A DNA stretch of 64,000 nucleotides, taken from Marinilabilia salmonicolor. GTDB taxonomy: Bacteria > Bacteroidota > Bacteroidia > Bacteroidales > Marinilabiliaceae. The stretch covers positions 1-64,000 of the forward strand of contig NZ_PVTS01000015.1 of the NCBI RefSeq assembly GCF_003003035.1, in the 5' to 3' direction. The notes below the pieces were generated by a model. It saw only the letters and a list, made by a program, of their open reading frames with translations, was not told the DNA's origin and did not search any database. The position numbers and the translations under genes were made by a program. Below are positions 17,248 to 27,336 of the stretch, piece by piece (position 1 is the first letter of the stretch; each line of letters begins with the position of its first letter).

Positions 17248-17281
17248 CAAAACTACAATGATGGTAGGATTCCTAAAATCC
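17248..17281 (-). promoter_or_regulatory. promoter and possible Rrf2 operator of the porin gene
   Basis: On the minus strand TAGTTTTG (17248-17255) fits the -7 box. Just upstream, GGATT-TTAGG-AATCC (17267-17281) is an inverted repeat across the -20 to -33 zone, where a repressor or activator would bind. Assignment to the nearby Rrf2 protein is inference. Confidence 0.4.
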
Positions 17282-17354
17282 CTAATTGTTGGGATTTTTT
17301 TGAAGGGAATGAATTAAAAGATACTTTATTAGGGAGTTACCTCCGGATTCTACC

Positions 17355-17478
17355 CCTGCCCCTATATTCCGATCGAGGGGCAAACACCCCGTCGTCTCTC
17401 ACGACAAACAATAGCATACGAAGGTTCTGAAAGATACAATTCTTTTGTTCAACTTGTCTTGTGAGAGACTCGTCGGGA
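17355..17478. repeat. GATCGAGGGG/CGTCGTCTCT repeat, copy 2
   Basis: This copy matches the one at 15238-15362. CCCGTCG-TCTCTCAC and GTGAGAGA-CTCGTCGGG form an inverted pair. A further CTCGTCGGGAGACGAG palindrome follows at about 17525. The spacer from 17210 to 17599 otherwise holds only promoter sequences. Confidence 0.75.
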
Positions 17479-17599
17479 AACGATTAATAATGATAATCCT
17501 TAGTTTTACCTTGTTTTAAACAAACTCGTCGGGAGACGAGGGATAAGATAACCCTCTTTACAGTTTATTTCCTAAATTGCAGCTCCAAAAAGCAATACA

Positions 17600-19417
17600 A
17601 TGACAAATACAAACAATAATACTCCCTTCCAATATTATTCCGCACGAACAAAAGAATACAGCGCACAATTAGCGAAACTGGCCCGGTATTTCCGCTTTAC
17701 GGCTCCTGCCCGCCTGCTGACATTTGCAGGGCTTATCATTTCGGGCTTATGGTTCATCAAATCAAAGTTTGATGACACTTTTATCTGGCTTTCCCTGGGG
17801 TTTCTCGTTTTGTTTGTGCTGGCGGTTATCCGGGATTTGCAATTGGTGAAAAAACAACGGACACTGAAAGCACGGCTCAAGGTTAATGAAGACGAATTAA
17901 AATACCTGCAACACCAATTCAGCGAATTCGATGATGGCAGCGATCTGGCAGCAACTGCCCCGGAACTGTCCGGGGATTTTGACCTGTTTGGTGCCGGATC
18001 TCTTTTTCAATACCTGAATCGTTGTGTTACAGACCAGGGACGAACGCTTTTTGCCCATGAACTGACTAAGGGAAAAACGACCACCGAGGCCATCATAAAA
18101 AAACAGGAGAGCATCAAGGAGTTGTCCAAAACTCCGAAGTTCATAGAACATTTTCGCGCTTTAGGACTACAAACCAACATGGAGAAGGACGAAGTAAAGA
18201 GGCTGAAGGAGTGGCTCCAAAGTCCTGCACTCAAAATATCCGCGCTGAAATGGGCAGGCAGAATCTGGCCTTTTATGCTGACCGGATGGATTACTTTAAC
18301 AGCACTGGGCTTTATCACTCCGAATCTTATTTTTATCCCCATCATAATACCACTTCTTATCGTTAGCCGCAAAAACAAAACCATACAGCAGGCACACAAT
18401 CTGCTGGGACGAAGCGCCCAAACGCTGAAGAAACATGCATCATTAATCCAATTAGTGGAGAACCAACCTTTTTCATCGGAATTATTGAAATCGGTTCAAC
18501 AACAGTTAGCCGTCAAGAACAAAACTGCCAGTGGCGCTCTCAAAGAACTTTTCAAATTGCTGGATCGGTTTGATCTCCGGCTCAATTTTATTATGGGGCC
18601 ACTGTTAAACATTCTGTTTCTGTTTGATTTCCATATGCTGGTCAGTCTGGAAAAGTGGAAAGCTGCACACAAGAAATATGTTCCGGATTGGTTCGAAGCC
18701 ATCAGCAAGCTGGATGCAATAACCGGCTTTGCTGTATTTGCCTTTAACAACCGGGACAAAACATCTTTCCCTGAAGTCATTGACACACCGTTCACCTACG
18801 AAGCCCTCGCACTGAAGCACCCGCTACTACCTGATGCGGAATGCGTGGCCAATGATATTTCTTTTTCCGGACAGCCCAAAATCCTGATTATCACCGGAGC
18901 CAACATGGCGGGGAAAAGCACTTTCCTGCGCACCCTTACGGTCAACCTCATTCTGGGAATGAGTGGTGCCCCTGTATGTGCACGACAAATGCGATTCTCG
19001 CCATGCGACATTCGGTCAAGCATCAACATCCGGGATTCACTCGCGCGCCATGAGTCATACTTCTATGCGGAACTTCAAAGGCTCAAGGGGATTGTTAATC
19101 ATGTGAAAGCACAACCCAACACCTTTGTGGTGCTTGACGAGATCCTGCGCGGAACCAACAGTCTGGACAAACACAACGGGTCTTACGGACTACTGGAAAA
19201 ACTCATCAGCCTCAAAGCCATTGTGGTCATTGCCACGCATGACCTGGGTATTGGAGAACTGGAAAAACAGTATCCCGGCACAGCCCACAACTATTGCTTT
19301 GAGGTGGAACTGGAAGGCGACCAACTGGCATTTGACTACAAATTAAAACCGGGTATCAGTCAGAAATTGAATGCGTCGTTTTTGATGACAAAGATGGGAT
19401 TAACTTCAAGGATCTAA
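17600..19417 (+). CDS. membrane-anchored MutS-like ATPase
   Basis: The 605-residue protein combines hydrophobic helices with a MutS-type ATPase. Two helices lie near residues 35-80 (LLTFAGLIISGLWF, LSLGFLVLFVLAVI) and two near 215-255; a helical lever-like region follows to about 400. The C-terminal ATPase has Walker A ITGANMAGKST (about 430), an extended glutamine/serine region, and Walker B with the signature VLDEILRGTNSLD. The mismatch-recognition domain of true MutS is absent, and length is well below MutS (about 850). Proteins of this kind are annotated as MutS-family in many Bacteroidota, but a role in mismatch repair is doubtful given the membrane helices. It is a single-gene unit with no informative partners. 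Confidence 0.87.
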   Translation: MTNTNNNTPFQYYSARTKEYSAQLAKLARYFRFTAPARLLTFAGLIISGLWFIKSKFDDTFIWLSLGFLVLFVLAVIRDLQLVKKQRTLKARLKVNEDELKYLQHQFSEFDDGSDLAATAPELSGDFDLFGAGSLFQYLNRCVTDQGRTLFAHELTKGKTTTEAIIKKQESIKELSKTPKFIEHFRALGLQTNMEKDEVKRLKEWLQSPALKISALKWAGRIWPFMLTGWITLTALGFITPNLIFIPIIIPLLIVSRKNKTIQQAHNLLGRSAQTLKKHASLIQLVENQPFSSELLKSVQQQLAVKNKTASGALKELFKLLDRFDLRLNFIMGPLLNILFLFDFHMLVSLEKWKAAHKKYVPDWFEAISKLDAITGFAVFAFNNRDKTSFPEVIDTPFTYEALALKHPLLPDAECVANDISFSGQPKILIITGANMAGKSTFLRTLTVNLILGMSGAPVCARQMRFSPCDIRSSINIRDSLARHESYFYAELQRLKGIVNHVKAQPNTFVVLDEILRGTNSLDKHNGSYGLLEKLISLKAIVVIATHDLGIGELEKQYPGTAHNYCFEVELEGDQLAFDYKLKPGISQKLNASFLMTKMGLTSRI

Positions 19418-19643
19418 AATAGTTTTCAACACCTTAAAAGTCCACTATAAAAACATGGATCTACAATTGTGACATTAAATTACAATGCTGCATTAATCTT
19501 CTGCCCGTTGGTTTATTCCCCTTATCCACTCCCAATAGCCCCCCATCAAGAATAGGTTTACATTGGTTGCGATTTGACTTAATTTTACTTTTCAGATTAA
19601 TCAGTTCCTGTAAAAGTAAAATATTCTTTTAAGTTCAATTCCT

Positions 19644-22600
19644 ATGCAGCCATATACTTTTATTAAAAAGTTCCTTTTTGGAGTCCTACTTTCTTTATCG
19701 GGTTTATGGGCCAATGCTCAGAATATAACTTTAAACATTTCAGATGCATCCATCAATGAAACAGGGGGGATCGCAACTGTAACAGCTACAACTGACGTCA
19801 CGAGTTTATCTAATATAATTGTAAATCTTGCCTTTTCAGGAACAGCCACCAACGGAACCGATTACACATCTGATAACCCCATCGTTATTCCTGCCGGTGC
19901 ATTCTCTGAATTCATCGAAATCACAACACAGGAAGACACCCAGAATGAATTGGACGAATCCATTATAATTGATATTTCTTCTGTTATAAACGGAACCGAA
20001 AGTGGATTCCAGCAAGTATCAACAACCATTTTTGATAACGACCCGGAACCGACCGTCTCCATTTCAGCAAGTCCCATCTCCTTTGGTGAAAATGGAGGCT
20101 CTTCAACAATCACAGCATCCTTGTCCAATTCAACCTATCAACCCATTACCGTTTCCATTGAAGCAGTCAACGGAACAGCTTCGAATACCGATTACATTCT
20201 TACAAGTTCCGAGATTACCATTCCGGCAGGTGACCTTATGGCAACCACCTCAATCACTGGAACAGATGATGGTATTTCGGAAGGCAGTGAGACGCTCTCC
20301 ATTGACATCACTGGTGTCTCTGCAGGAGCCACCGAAGACGGTACACAGTCTCAACCTCTCACCATTACAGACAATGAGAATGTCCCCACTGTTTCTATTT
20401 CTGCAAGTCCAACTTCTTTCTCAGAGAATAATGGTTCTTCCACTATCACAGCAACTCTTTCCGGAGTGTCTTCTCAGCCAATCACTGTCACCATTGAAGC
20501 AGTCAACGGAACAGCTTCGAATACCGATTACATTCTTACAAGTACCGAGATTACCATTCCGGCAGGTGACCTTACTGCAAACACTTCTATAACAGGATCA
20601 GATGATGGCATTTCGGAAGGCAGTGAGACGCTCTCCATTGACATCACTGGTATCTCTGCAGGTGCCACCGAAGACGGTACACAGTCCCAGCCTTTGACCA
20701 TTATCGATGACGAGGGTACTCCAACAGTTTCTATTTCTGCAAGTCCAACTTCTTTCTCAGAGAATAATGGTTCTTCCTCTATCACAGCAACTCTTTCCGG
20801 AGTGTCTTCTCAGCCAATCACTGTCACCATTGAAGCGGTCAATGCAACAACTTCGAATACCGATTACATTCTTACAAGTACCGAGATTACCATTCCGGCA
20901 GGTGACCTTTCTGCAAACACTTCTATAACAGGAACAGATGATGGCATTTCGGAAGGCAGTGAGACACTCTCCATTGACATCACTGGTGTCTCTGCAGGTG
21001 CCACCGAAGACGGTACACAGTCTCAACCACTCACCATCACCGATGATGAAGGCGTTCCTACGGTTACCATTTCAGCCAGTTCTACGTCTTTCGCCGAAAA
21101 CGCAAGCACCACGATCACCGCAACCCTTTCGAATCCTTCAACCCAGGATATTGTAGTCCATCTTCAGGTCAACAATCAAAATGCAGAACCGGAAGACTAT
21201 ACCGTGTCAGCCAATCCTGTGACCATCGAAGCCGGCAACACCACCGCTACCACCATAATCTCGGGGGTGGAAGATAATTTCTATGAAGGCAATGAGCATT
21301 TGAATATTTCCATCTCACACACATCCGGCGGGGCTGTGGATACAGGCAGCAATACGCCTGTTACGCTTTCCATTACAGACCTCCAAACACCTCCTTTGGT
21401 TTCACTCAGTGTGTCTCCAGCTTCCATCACGGAAAACGGAAGCTCCACCATCACAGCCACCTTATCCAATCCCACTTTTGAGGAGGTAACCGTCTCTCTC
21501 TCCTATTCAGGCGATGCCACCAGGGGAGAAGATTATTCGCTCAGTTCAACAAACATTGTCATCCCTGCCTTTTCATCATCAGCATCAGTCACACTTTCAG
21601 GCACAGATGACAATATCTATGAAACAACAGAAAACATATATGCATCCATATCAGCGGTTTCGGGCGGATCAGCTTCTAAAAACGGTACCCAACAACAAAC
21701 CATCGTGCTCTCAGACAATGACAGCGCACCACTCGTTACCCTGAGTGCCTCTCCCTTGTCCATTTCAGAGAATAGCAATACAACACTTACCATTGCATTG
21801 AGCAATCCGACTTTCGAGAATGTTCTGGTCAATCTGGAAGCTTCCACTTCCGGTGCCTCAGAAAATGACTATATCCTCTCAGCCACATCTGTGACCATTC
21901 CGGCCGGAAGTGAAAATGCAACAACCACGCTGGAGGGCATTCCTGACAATATTTTTGAAGGAGATGAGGCGGTTGTCGTGAGCATCTCCGGAACAGGAGG
22001 AGGTGGGGCTTCCATTGACAACCCTCACGAGGTGACCATTACTATCGAAGACGCCCAGAGCATTCCCACCGTTTCTCTCTCTTTCACTGGCACACCTTTT
22101 TCGGAAAATGGCGGGACAGCATCCCTGATTGCGCAACTGAGCCATTCCAGTTACCAAACGGTTACGGTAAATATTGCTTATTCCGGAACCGCAAGCGCTT
22201 CTGATTATTCCGGTGAACAAGCACAAATAGTCATTCCGTCCGGGAATCTCTCCCAAAGCATCAGCATTGCAGGAGTCAATGATCTTACCGCCGAAGGAGA
22301 CGAAACCATTGTAGTAACGATCTCCTCGGTCGAAAATGCTTTAGAAAATGGCATTCAGGAAGTGTCTGCCACCATACTCGACGACGACGTCCCTGGGATC
22401 AGACCAACCATTTTTGATGCCAATACAATTACCTCCGAAAATGGATTGTCAGACTCGTTTACAATTCAGCTCAACACCCAACCATCTTCCAACGTAGTAG
22501 TGGAAATAACCGGACTGGACAATTCGGAAGGAGCTTTAAGCACCACCGAAATCACTTTTACCCCTCAAAATTGGAATGAAGCACAGTTGATTACCATAAC

Positions 22601-24464
22601 AGGAGTTGACGACAACGAAGTAGATGGCAACATTACCTATACACTCACACTAACCGTGGATGATACTCAGTCCGATGCAGCCTACCACGGCATTGAAACA
22701 ACCGTAGAGGTGACCAACAACGACAATGACAGTGCCGGGTTCGACCTGAATATCACCAACTCCCATACACAAACCAATGAATCGGGAACCCGCGATGTTT
22801 TCACTGTTGTTTTGCTGAGTCAGCCCACTTCTAATGTTGTTTTTGCCATTTCGGGGCTGGACGAAACCGAAGGCGCTTTAAGTAGTTCAGCACTCACCTT
22901 TACTCCCCAGAATTGGAATACTCAACAAACAGTTACCATCACTGGTGTGGATGACGATGAAGTGGATGGCAATATTGATTATACACTTACCGTAGCGGTG
23001 GTCGATGAACAATCGGATGCCACCTACCACGGTCAGAGTGAAACACTTTTGGTAACCAATATTGATGACGATCTGGCCGGGTTGGTAGTCTCGACAACCA
23101 ACGAAACACTTACAACTGACGAAACAGAAACAAGCAGCTCTTTTGAAGTCTCCTTAAGCAGCCGTCCGGCTTCGGAAGTGGTCATTTCCATCTCCGGATT
23201 AGACACATCCGAAGGAAGCCTGGACAAAGAGCAGCTCACCTTTACCCCTGACAACTGGAGCCAGCCTCAAACGGTCACCCTCACAGGTCTGGATGATTTC
23301 CTGGTGGATGGCGACATCAGTTTCACTCTTTCTCTGACTGTGGAGAACAGCCTTTCCTCGTCTGATTATCATGATTTAACCACCGAAATATCAGCCACCA
23401 ACACAGATAATGATGAAGCTGCCATAGTGATTACTCTTGCCAATGATGAACTCCACACTTCGGAAGACGGCACTCCGGACAGCTTCACCGTTCGCCTCAA
23501 CAGTCAGCCCATTAATCAGGTGGTCATAAATATTTCAGGGACCGATGCCTCAGAAGGAACACTAAATACAAACGAGCTCATCTTTTCTGAAGAAAACTGG
23601 AACACAGAACAAACAATAACAATTACAGGAGTGGACGATGAAGCAGTGGATGGAGATATTCGATACACCCTTACACTCACCGTTGACTCTGACAATTCGG
23701 ATGGTTCATACAGAGATCTCTTTTCATTGGTCGAAGTACTAAATACAGATGATGATGAAGAAGTGAGCAACCATGCTCCGACCCCCGGCGATGACACCTA
23801 CGAGATGCTGCGTTACGACACGCTGGAAGGAAGTTCTTTGCTGGACAATGACAGTGATCCGGACGACGACACTTTCTACATTGAAAGGACGCCTACAGTC
23901 TTTCCTCAAAACGGGACAATAACCATATATGACGATGGGACTTTTATTTACATCCCTGATCCGGAATTTACCGGCACCGATTCCTTTGAGTACGGTATTT
24001 GCGACAACGGAACTCCCACCCTGTGTGCTACTGCAACTGTTACCATCACGGTAAATGATCGTTTTATGGATCCGGGTGGTGACACTGATGGCGACGGTAT
24101 TCCCGATGCAACAGAGGGAGATGACGATTGCGACAATGACAGTTACCCGGACTGGATTGACCCGGATGGCTGCTATGAGGAGTTTCAGGTCACACAAGGC
24201 TTCTCTCCAAACGGCGACGGGCTCAATGATGAGCTAACCCTTGGAGCATTCAAAGATTACAACCGTGTGGGAATTGTGGTTTTCAGCCGCTGGGGAGAAG
24301 TGGTGTATGAAAACAACAACTTCAGAAGTGGTGACTCCTGGGATGGCACAGCAACCTCCGGCTTTAATAAAGGAGAAAAACTTCCCTCAGGAACTTATTA
24401 TTATGTCATTACCATTTACGATATCAACAAAAAACTGAACGGATATTTTTATATCGCGAGATAA
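19644..24464 (+). CDS. giant Calx-beta repeat adhesin with T9SS type-B signal
   Basis: The 1606-residue secreted protein has a signal peptide (ends ANAQ, about 26) and eight Calx-beta modules (about 27-915). Four related modules of about 113 residues follow (917-1371), each with an ITGLD/ISGLD core and an NW...ITGVDD block. After them come a cadherin/Tandem-95-like domain (1374-1470), a calcium-binding DTDGDGIPD stretch (about 1475-1509), and a gliding-motility-type C-terminal domain (1512-1606: FSPNGDGLNDEL, SRWGEVVYEN, SGTYYYVITIYD). Calx-beta modules bind calcium and stiffen long stalks, so this is probably a surface adhesin. The C-terminal domain would send it through the type IX secretion system. 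The next gene, 18 bases on, is a PorP/SprF protein likely to serve as its outer-membrane anchor. Confidence 0.93.
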   Translation: MQPYTFIKKFLFGVLLSLSGLWANAQNITLNISDASINETGGIATVTATTDVTSLSNIIVNLAFSGTATNGTDYTSDNPIVIPAGAFSEFIEITTQEDTQNELDESIIIDISSVINGTESGFQQVSTTIFDNDPEPTVSISASPISFGENGGSSTITASLSNSTYQPITVSIEAVNGTASNTDYILTSSEITIPAGDLMATTSITGTDDGISEGSETLSIDITGVSAGATEDGTQSQPLTITDNENVPTVSISASPTSFSENNGSSTITATLSGVSSQPITVTIEAVNGTASNTDYILTSTEITIPAGDLTANTSITGSDDGISEGSETLSIDITGISAGATEDGTQSQPLTIIDDEGTPTVSISASPTSFSENNGSSSITATLSGVSSQPITVTIEAVNATTSNTDYILTSTEITIPAGDLSANTSITGTDDGISEGSETLSIDITGVSAGATEDGTQSQPLTITDDEGVPTVTISASSTSFAENASTTITATLSNPSTQDIVVHLQVNNQNAEPEDYTVSANPVTIEAGNTTATTIISGVEDNFYEGNEHLNISISHTSGGAVDTGSNTPVTLSITDLQTPPLVSLSVSPASITENGSSTITATLSNPTFEEVTVSLSYSGDATRGEDYSLSSTNIVIPAFSSSASVTLSGTDDNIYETTENIYASISAVSGGSASKNGTQQQTIVLSDNDSAPLVTLSASPLSISENSNTTLTIALSNPTFENVLVNLEASTSGASENDYILSATSVTIPAGSENATTTLEGIPDNIFEGDEAVVVSISGTGGGGASIDNPHEVTITIEDAQSIPTVSLSFTGTPFSENGGTASLIAQLSHSSYQTVTVNIAYSGTASASDYSGEQAQIVIPSGNLSQSISIAGVNDLTAEGDETIVVTISSVENALENGIQEVSATILDDDVPGIRPTIFDANTITSENGLSDSFTIQLNTQPSSNVVVEITGLDNSEGALSTTEITFTPQNWNEAQLITITGVDDNEVDGNITYTLTLTVDDTQSDAAYHGIETTVEVTNNDNDSAGFDLNITNSHTQTNESGTRDVFTVVLLSQPTSNVVFAISGLDETEGALSSSALTFTPQNWNTQQTVTITGVDDDEVDGNIDYTLTVAVVDEQSDATYHGQSETLLVTNIDDDLAGLVVSTTNETLTTDETETSSSFEVSLSSRPASEVVISISGLDTSEGSLDKEQLTFTPDNWSQPQTVTLTGLDDFLVDGDISFTLSLTVENSLSSSDYHDLTTEISATNTDNDEAAIVITLANDELHTSEDGTPDSFTVRLNSQPINQVVINISGTDASEGTLNTNELIFSEENWNTEQTITITGVDDEAVDGDIRYTLTLTVDSDNSDGSYRDLFSLVEVLNTDDDEEVSNHAPTPGDDTYEMLRYDTLEGSSLLDNDSDPDDDTFYIERTPTVFPQNGTITIYDDGTFIYIPDPEFTGTDSFEYGICDNGTPTLCATATVTITVNDRFMDPGGDTDGDGIPDATEGDDDCDNDSYPDWIDPDGCYEEFQVTQGFSPNGDGLNDELTLGAFKDYNRVGIVVFSRWGEVVYENNNFRSGDSWDGTATSGFNKGEKLPSGTYYYVITIYDINKKLNGYFYIAR
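20055..21062 (+). repeat. three near-identical 336-bp tandem units in the adhesin gene
   Basis: Units start at 20055, 20391 and 20727 (112 codons each). Blocks such as ACCGATTACATTCTTACAAG and GAAGGCAGTGAGAC recur at exact 336-base spacing. The remaining Calx-beta modules are diverged, so this is a recent expansion. Confidence 0.92.
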
Positions 24465-24482
24465 CAAAAGAAATATACAATC

Positions 24483-25433
24483 ATGCGGCCAACAAAAAAA
24501 TACATTCTCAGAAACATACATCTGTGGCTGTTTCTGCTGATAACCGGGTTGACATCAATGGCATCGGCACAGCAGGAACCCCAATACACCCAATATATGT
24601 TCAATACCATGAGCGTGAATCCTGCCTATACCGGAACCCGCGATGCGCTTAGCGCCACATTTCTCACCCGACATCAATGGGCCGGCATGGACGGAGCTCC
24701 GCGCACCTATGATTTCTCTGTCCATACCCCGCTTAACAACTACAATATGGGTGTAGGCTTCTCGGTCGTATCGGACAATTACGGTCCTGTCAAGAATTTA
24801 TTCTTTAACGTCAACTATGCCTATCGGGTCAGACTGTCTCAAAATACCATCCTCTCCATGGGCATAAAGGGGAGTTTATATAATTACCACGTCAATTTGA
24901 GCGGACTCGATACTGATGTTGCAGACCCGGCTTTTGACAAGGACCTGGAGCAAAAATTCAGTCCGGGTTTCGGCGCAGGAATATACCTCTATTCCGATAA
25001 ATTCTATGCAGGTATTTCCGTACCCCGACTTCTGGAAACAGACCTGAACGGGAACCAGTCCACAACCGGAAAAATCGCAGAATTAAAGCGTCACTATTAC
25101 TTCATGACCGGAATCGTACTGGGCAACAAAGACTCATTCCGATTCAGACCCTCACTTATAACCAGGGCAGTGGAAGGAGCCCCCTTTTCCGCAGAAATCA
25201 CAGGTCAGTTTATTTTCAATCAGATGATATGGGCAGGCGTCTCCTACCGAACCAATAAGGCCGTTGCAATGTTGGCGGGAGTCAGAGTTTCTCCACAATT
25301 GATGGTCGGTTACGCCTTCGACTTTCCTGTTGCTCAGCTAAAACCCTTTGATAGTGGAACACATGAAGTGGTCATCAGCTATGATTTCAAAGGATTCATG
25401 AGAGAAAAACTGGTTTCTCCAAGATATTTTTAA
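24483..25433 (+). CDS. PorP/SprF-family type IX secretion membrane protein
   Basis: A 316-residue outer-membrane protein with a signal peptide ending ASAQ. The family hallmark follows at once: PQYTQYMFNTMSVNPAYTGTRD, then LTRHQWAGMDGAPRTYDFSVHTPL. The rest is a predicted 14-strand-like barrel (GVGFSVVSDNYGP, SMGIKGSLYNYHV) closing with VVISYDFKG. Members of this family pair one-to-one with secreted type-B proteins; SprF is needed for SprB display in Flavobacterium. Position just after the Calx-beta adhesin and before a PorE-like lipid-free protein fits that role. One of three members in the window (see 34276 and 36723). Confidence 0.93.
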   Translation: MRPTKKYILRNIHLWLFLLITGLTSMASAQQEPQYTQYMFNTMSVNPAYTGTRDALSATFLTRHQWAGMDGAPRTYDFSVHTPLNNYNMGVGFSVVSDNYGPVKNLFFNVNYAYRVRLSQNTILSMGIKGSLYNYHVNLSGLDTDVADPAFDKDLEQKFSPGFGAGIYLYSDKFYAGISVPRLLETDLNGNQSTTGKIAELKRHYYFMTGIVLGNKDSFRFRPSLITRAVEGAPFSAEITGQFIFNQMIWAGVSYRTNKAVAMLAGVRVSPQLMVGYAFDFPVAQLKPFDSGTHEVVISYDFKGFMREKLVSPRYF

Positions 25434-25462
25434 ATTTACAACGCATAAATTCAGTTTCCCTG

Positions 25463-27322
25463 ATGTTTAGAACACTCTCCATAATATTCTTTTTTATTTC
25501 CATCTCAACACTTTTCGGCCAGGACCGGGAGCAGTTTCAACATATCGTACCCTCTTCCGGAAAATCAGGCAAAGCCATTCGTGCTTTCAACGACATGGCA
25601 TACCCCAAAGCCATCAGAATATTTGAAGACCTCCTTCAGGAAGGGGAACTTAACAACTCCGAAAAAGGGCTTCTTGCCGTGACCTATTACCGCTTGAACG
25701 AGCCAGTCAAAGCCGCTTATGTATTTACTCAGATTGGGGAAGAAAATCTCTCCGGCGAATTTCTTTACACCTATGCCAGGGCCCTTCAGACATTGGGCAA
25801 ATACCGTTCGGCCGAACGGATCATGAAACGATATGCACGGGAAAATCCGGATGACACACGAGCCCGAAAACAAATCAACACCCTTAGCTTTGTAAACTCT
25901 GCCACCGCCACCAAACGCTACGAGATAAGCCTGCTCGATATCAACAGCTCAAATTCAGATTTTGGTCCTTTTATGTCCAACGGAACCTTATTTTTTGCAT
26001 CCGACAGAGATTTGGAAACAGCCATCAAACGAAGAACCGCCCGCGATCACAAACCATATCTCAATGTCTTTAAGTCAGTCAGTCAGGGCCAGGGTTTCTC
26101 ACAACCCGAGCTCCTCTTTCCAAAACTCAAATCCATCTTTCATGACGGGCCCCTATGTTTCAATGCGGATGGAACAGAAATTTTTCTTACACGCAACACC
26201 TTCCATTCGGTCTTTAAGCAGAAAGGTAATGACGACTACAACCGGCTGATGATTATCCATTTCTCGCGCGATGCAAATAACAAATGGAACTCCCCTACAG
26301 AGCTGCCTTTAAACGAACCCGGCTCATCCAGCGGGCACCCTTTTCTGACACCGGATGGCAAACGTCTCTGGTTCACTTCCAACCGTGAAGGAGGGTTCGG
26401 AGGAAGTGACATCTGGTATGTGGATCGTTCCCCGGATGGATGGCATCGACCTGTTAATGCAGGGAAAGAAATCAATACCGAAGGGGATGAGATGTTCCCA
26501 TTTGAAGACCAAAACGGGATCCTCTATTTTTCTTCCGATGGCCACCTGGGAATGGGTGGGCTCGACCTGTTCATGGCAAAAAAAACAGAGGGAAAATATG
26601 TCACCAAAAACATGGGACACCCAATCAACTCCGGGAAAGATGATTTCTCCATATTTGTAAATGACGATGGAAAAACCGGATTCTTTGCATCCAACCGACC
26701 GGGAGGTCAGGGCGATGACGATCTTTACCACTTTACCATCATTAAGCCTGTGGTGTTTGAAGAGGATGCCTCTCTGCAAGGCCTGAAAAATCAGAATCAA
26801 TTGCCATTCAGAATAATCGATCAGGAAACCGAAAATCCGATAGAAAATGTGGATGTAGGAGTACTTGATAACCGGGGACAATATATGGGAAAAGCAATCT
26901 CTGATAAGGAGGGGGAATTCATCATCAATGGATCCACAAAAGGAGAAGTTACCGTCATGGCTGCCGCCGAGTTCTATTACCCTTACGAAAAGACCCTTCC
27001 GGTCACGGAAAGTCCTGTTGTAATCAGGTTAAATCCTATTCCGCTTTATGGAATCCATGGCCAGATTACACGATCTGACAATGGATCTCCCCTTTCTGAT
27101 GTGACCATTACCGTTGCTTCGGCATCGCGCGACACCAGAACATTTAAGACCGATTCGGAGGGAAGATTCCGAATCAGGCTGCACCCTTACTCCAATTACA
27201 AACTGGAATTCAGCAGAACCGGGTTTACCTCCATTCAAACCAACTATTCTACCTTTTCAAAAAACACAGGGTACCAGAATCTGAATCTAACTGTTTCTTT
27301 AAAAATGAGACCTGCTTTTTAG
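25463..27322 (+). CDS. PorE-like TPR/beta-propeller protein lacking the OmpA domain
   Basis: The 619-residue exported protein (signal peptide ends near TLFGQ) has TPR-like helices (about 35-150; GLLAVTYYRLNEPVKAAYVF, LGKYRSAERIMKRYA). A PD40-type propeller follows (about 160-430; LFFASDRDLE, LWFTSNREGGFGGSDIWYV, ILYFSSDGHLGMGGLDLFMA, GFFASNRPGGQGDDDLY). Two carboxypeptidase-regulatory-like domains complete it (about 445-530 and 535-619). PorE and its relatives share this order but normally end with an OmpA-like peptidoglycan-binding domain, which would link the secretion machine to the cell wall. Here the frame stops after the second regulatory domain and no OmpA sequence follows. It is the third gene of the adhesin-PorP operon, 29 bases after the PorP gene. 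Confidence 0.85.
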   Translation: MFRTLSIIFFFISISTLFGQDREQFQHIVPSSGKSGKAIRAFNDMAYPKAIRIFEDLLQEGELNNSEKGLLAVTYYRLNEPVKAAYVFTQIGEENLSGEFLYTYARALQTLGKYRSAERIMKRYARENPDDTRARKQINTLSFVNSATATKRYEISLLDINSSNSDFGPFMSNGTLFFASDRDLETAIKRRTARDHKPYLNVFKSVSQGQGFSQPELLFPKLKSIFHDGPLCFNADGTEIFLTRNTFHSVFKQKGNDDYNRLMIIHFSRDANNKWNSPTELPLNEPGSSSGHPFLTPDGKRLWFTSNREGGFGGSDIWYVDRSPDGWHRPVNAGKEINTEGDEMFPFEDQNGILYFSSDGHLGMGGLDLFMAKKTEGKYVTKNMGHPINSGKDDFSIFVNDDGKTGFFASNRPGGQGDDDLYHFTIIKPVVFEEDASLQGLKNQNQLPFRIIDQETENPIENVDVGVLDNRGQYMGKAISDKEGEFIINGSTKGEVTVMAAAEFYYPYEKTLPVTESPVVIRLNPIPLYGIHGQITRSDNGSPLSDVTITVASASRDTRTFKTDSEGRFRIRLHPYSNYKLEFSRTGFTSIQTNYSTFSKNTGYQNLNLTVSLKMRPAF

Positions 27323-27336
27323 CCTGCCATGTAAAT

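Noticed and set aside
20055-21062. CRISPR-like regular repeats
   Set aside because: The units are 336 bp, adjacent without spacers, and coding in frame.
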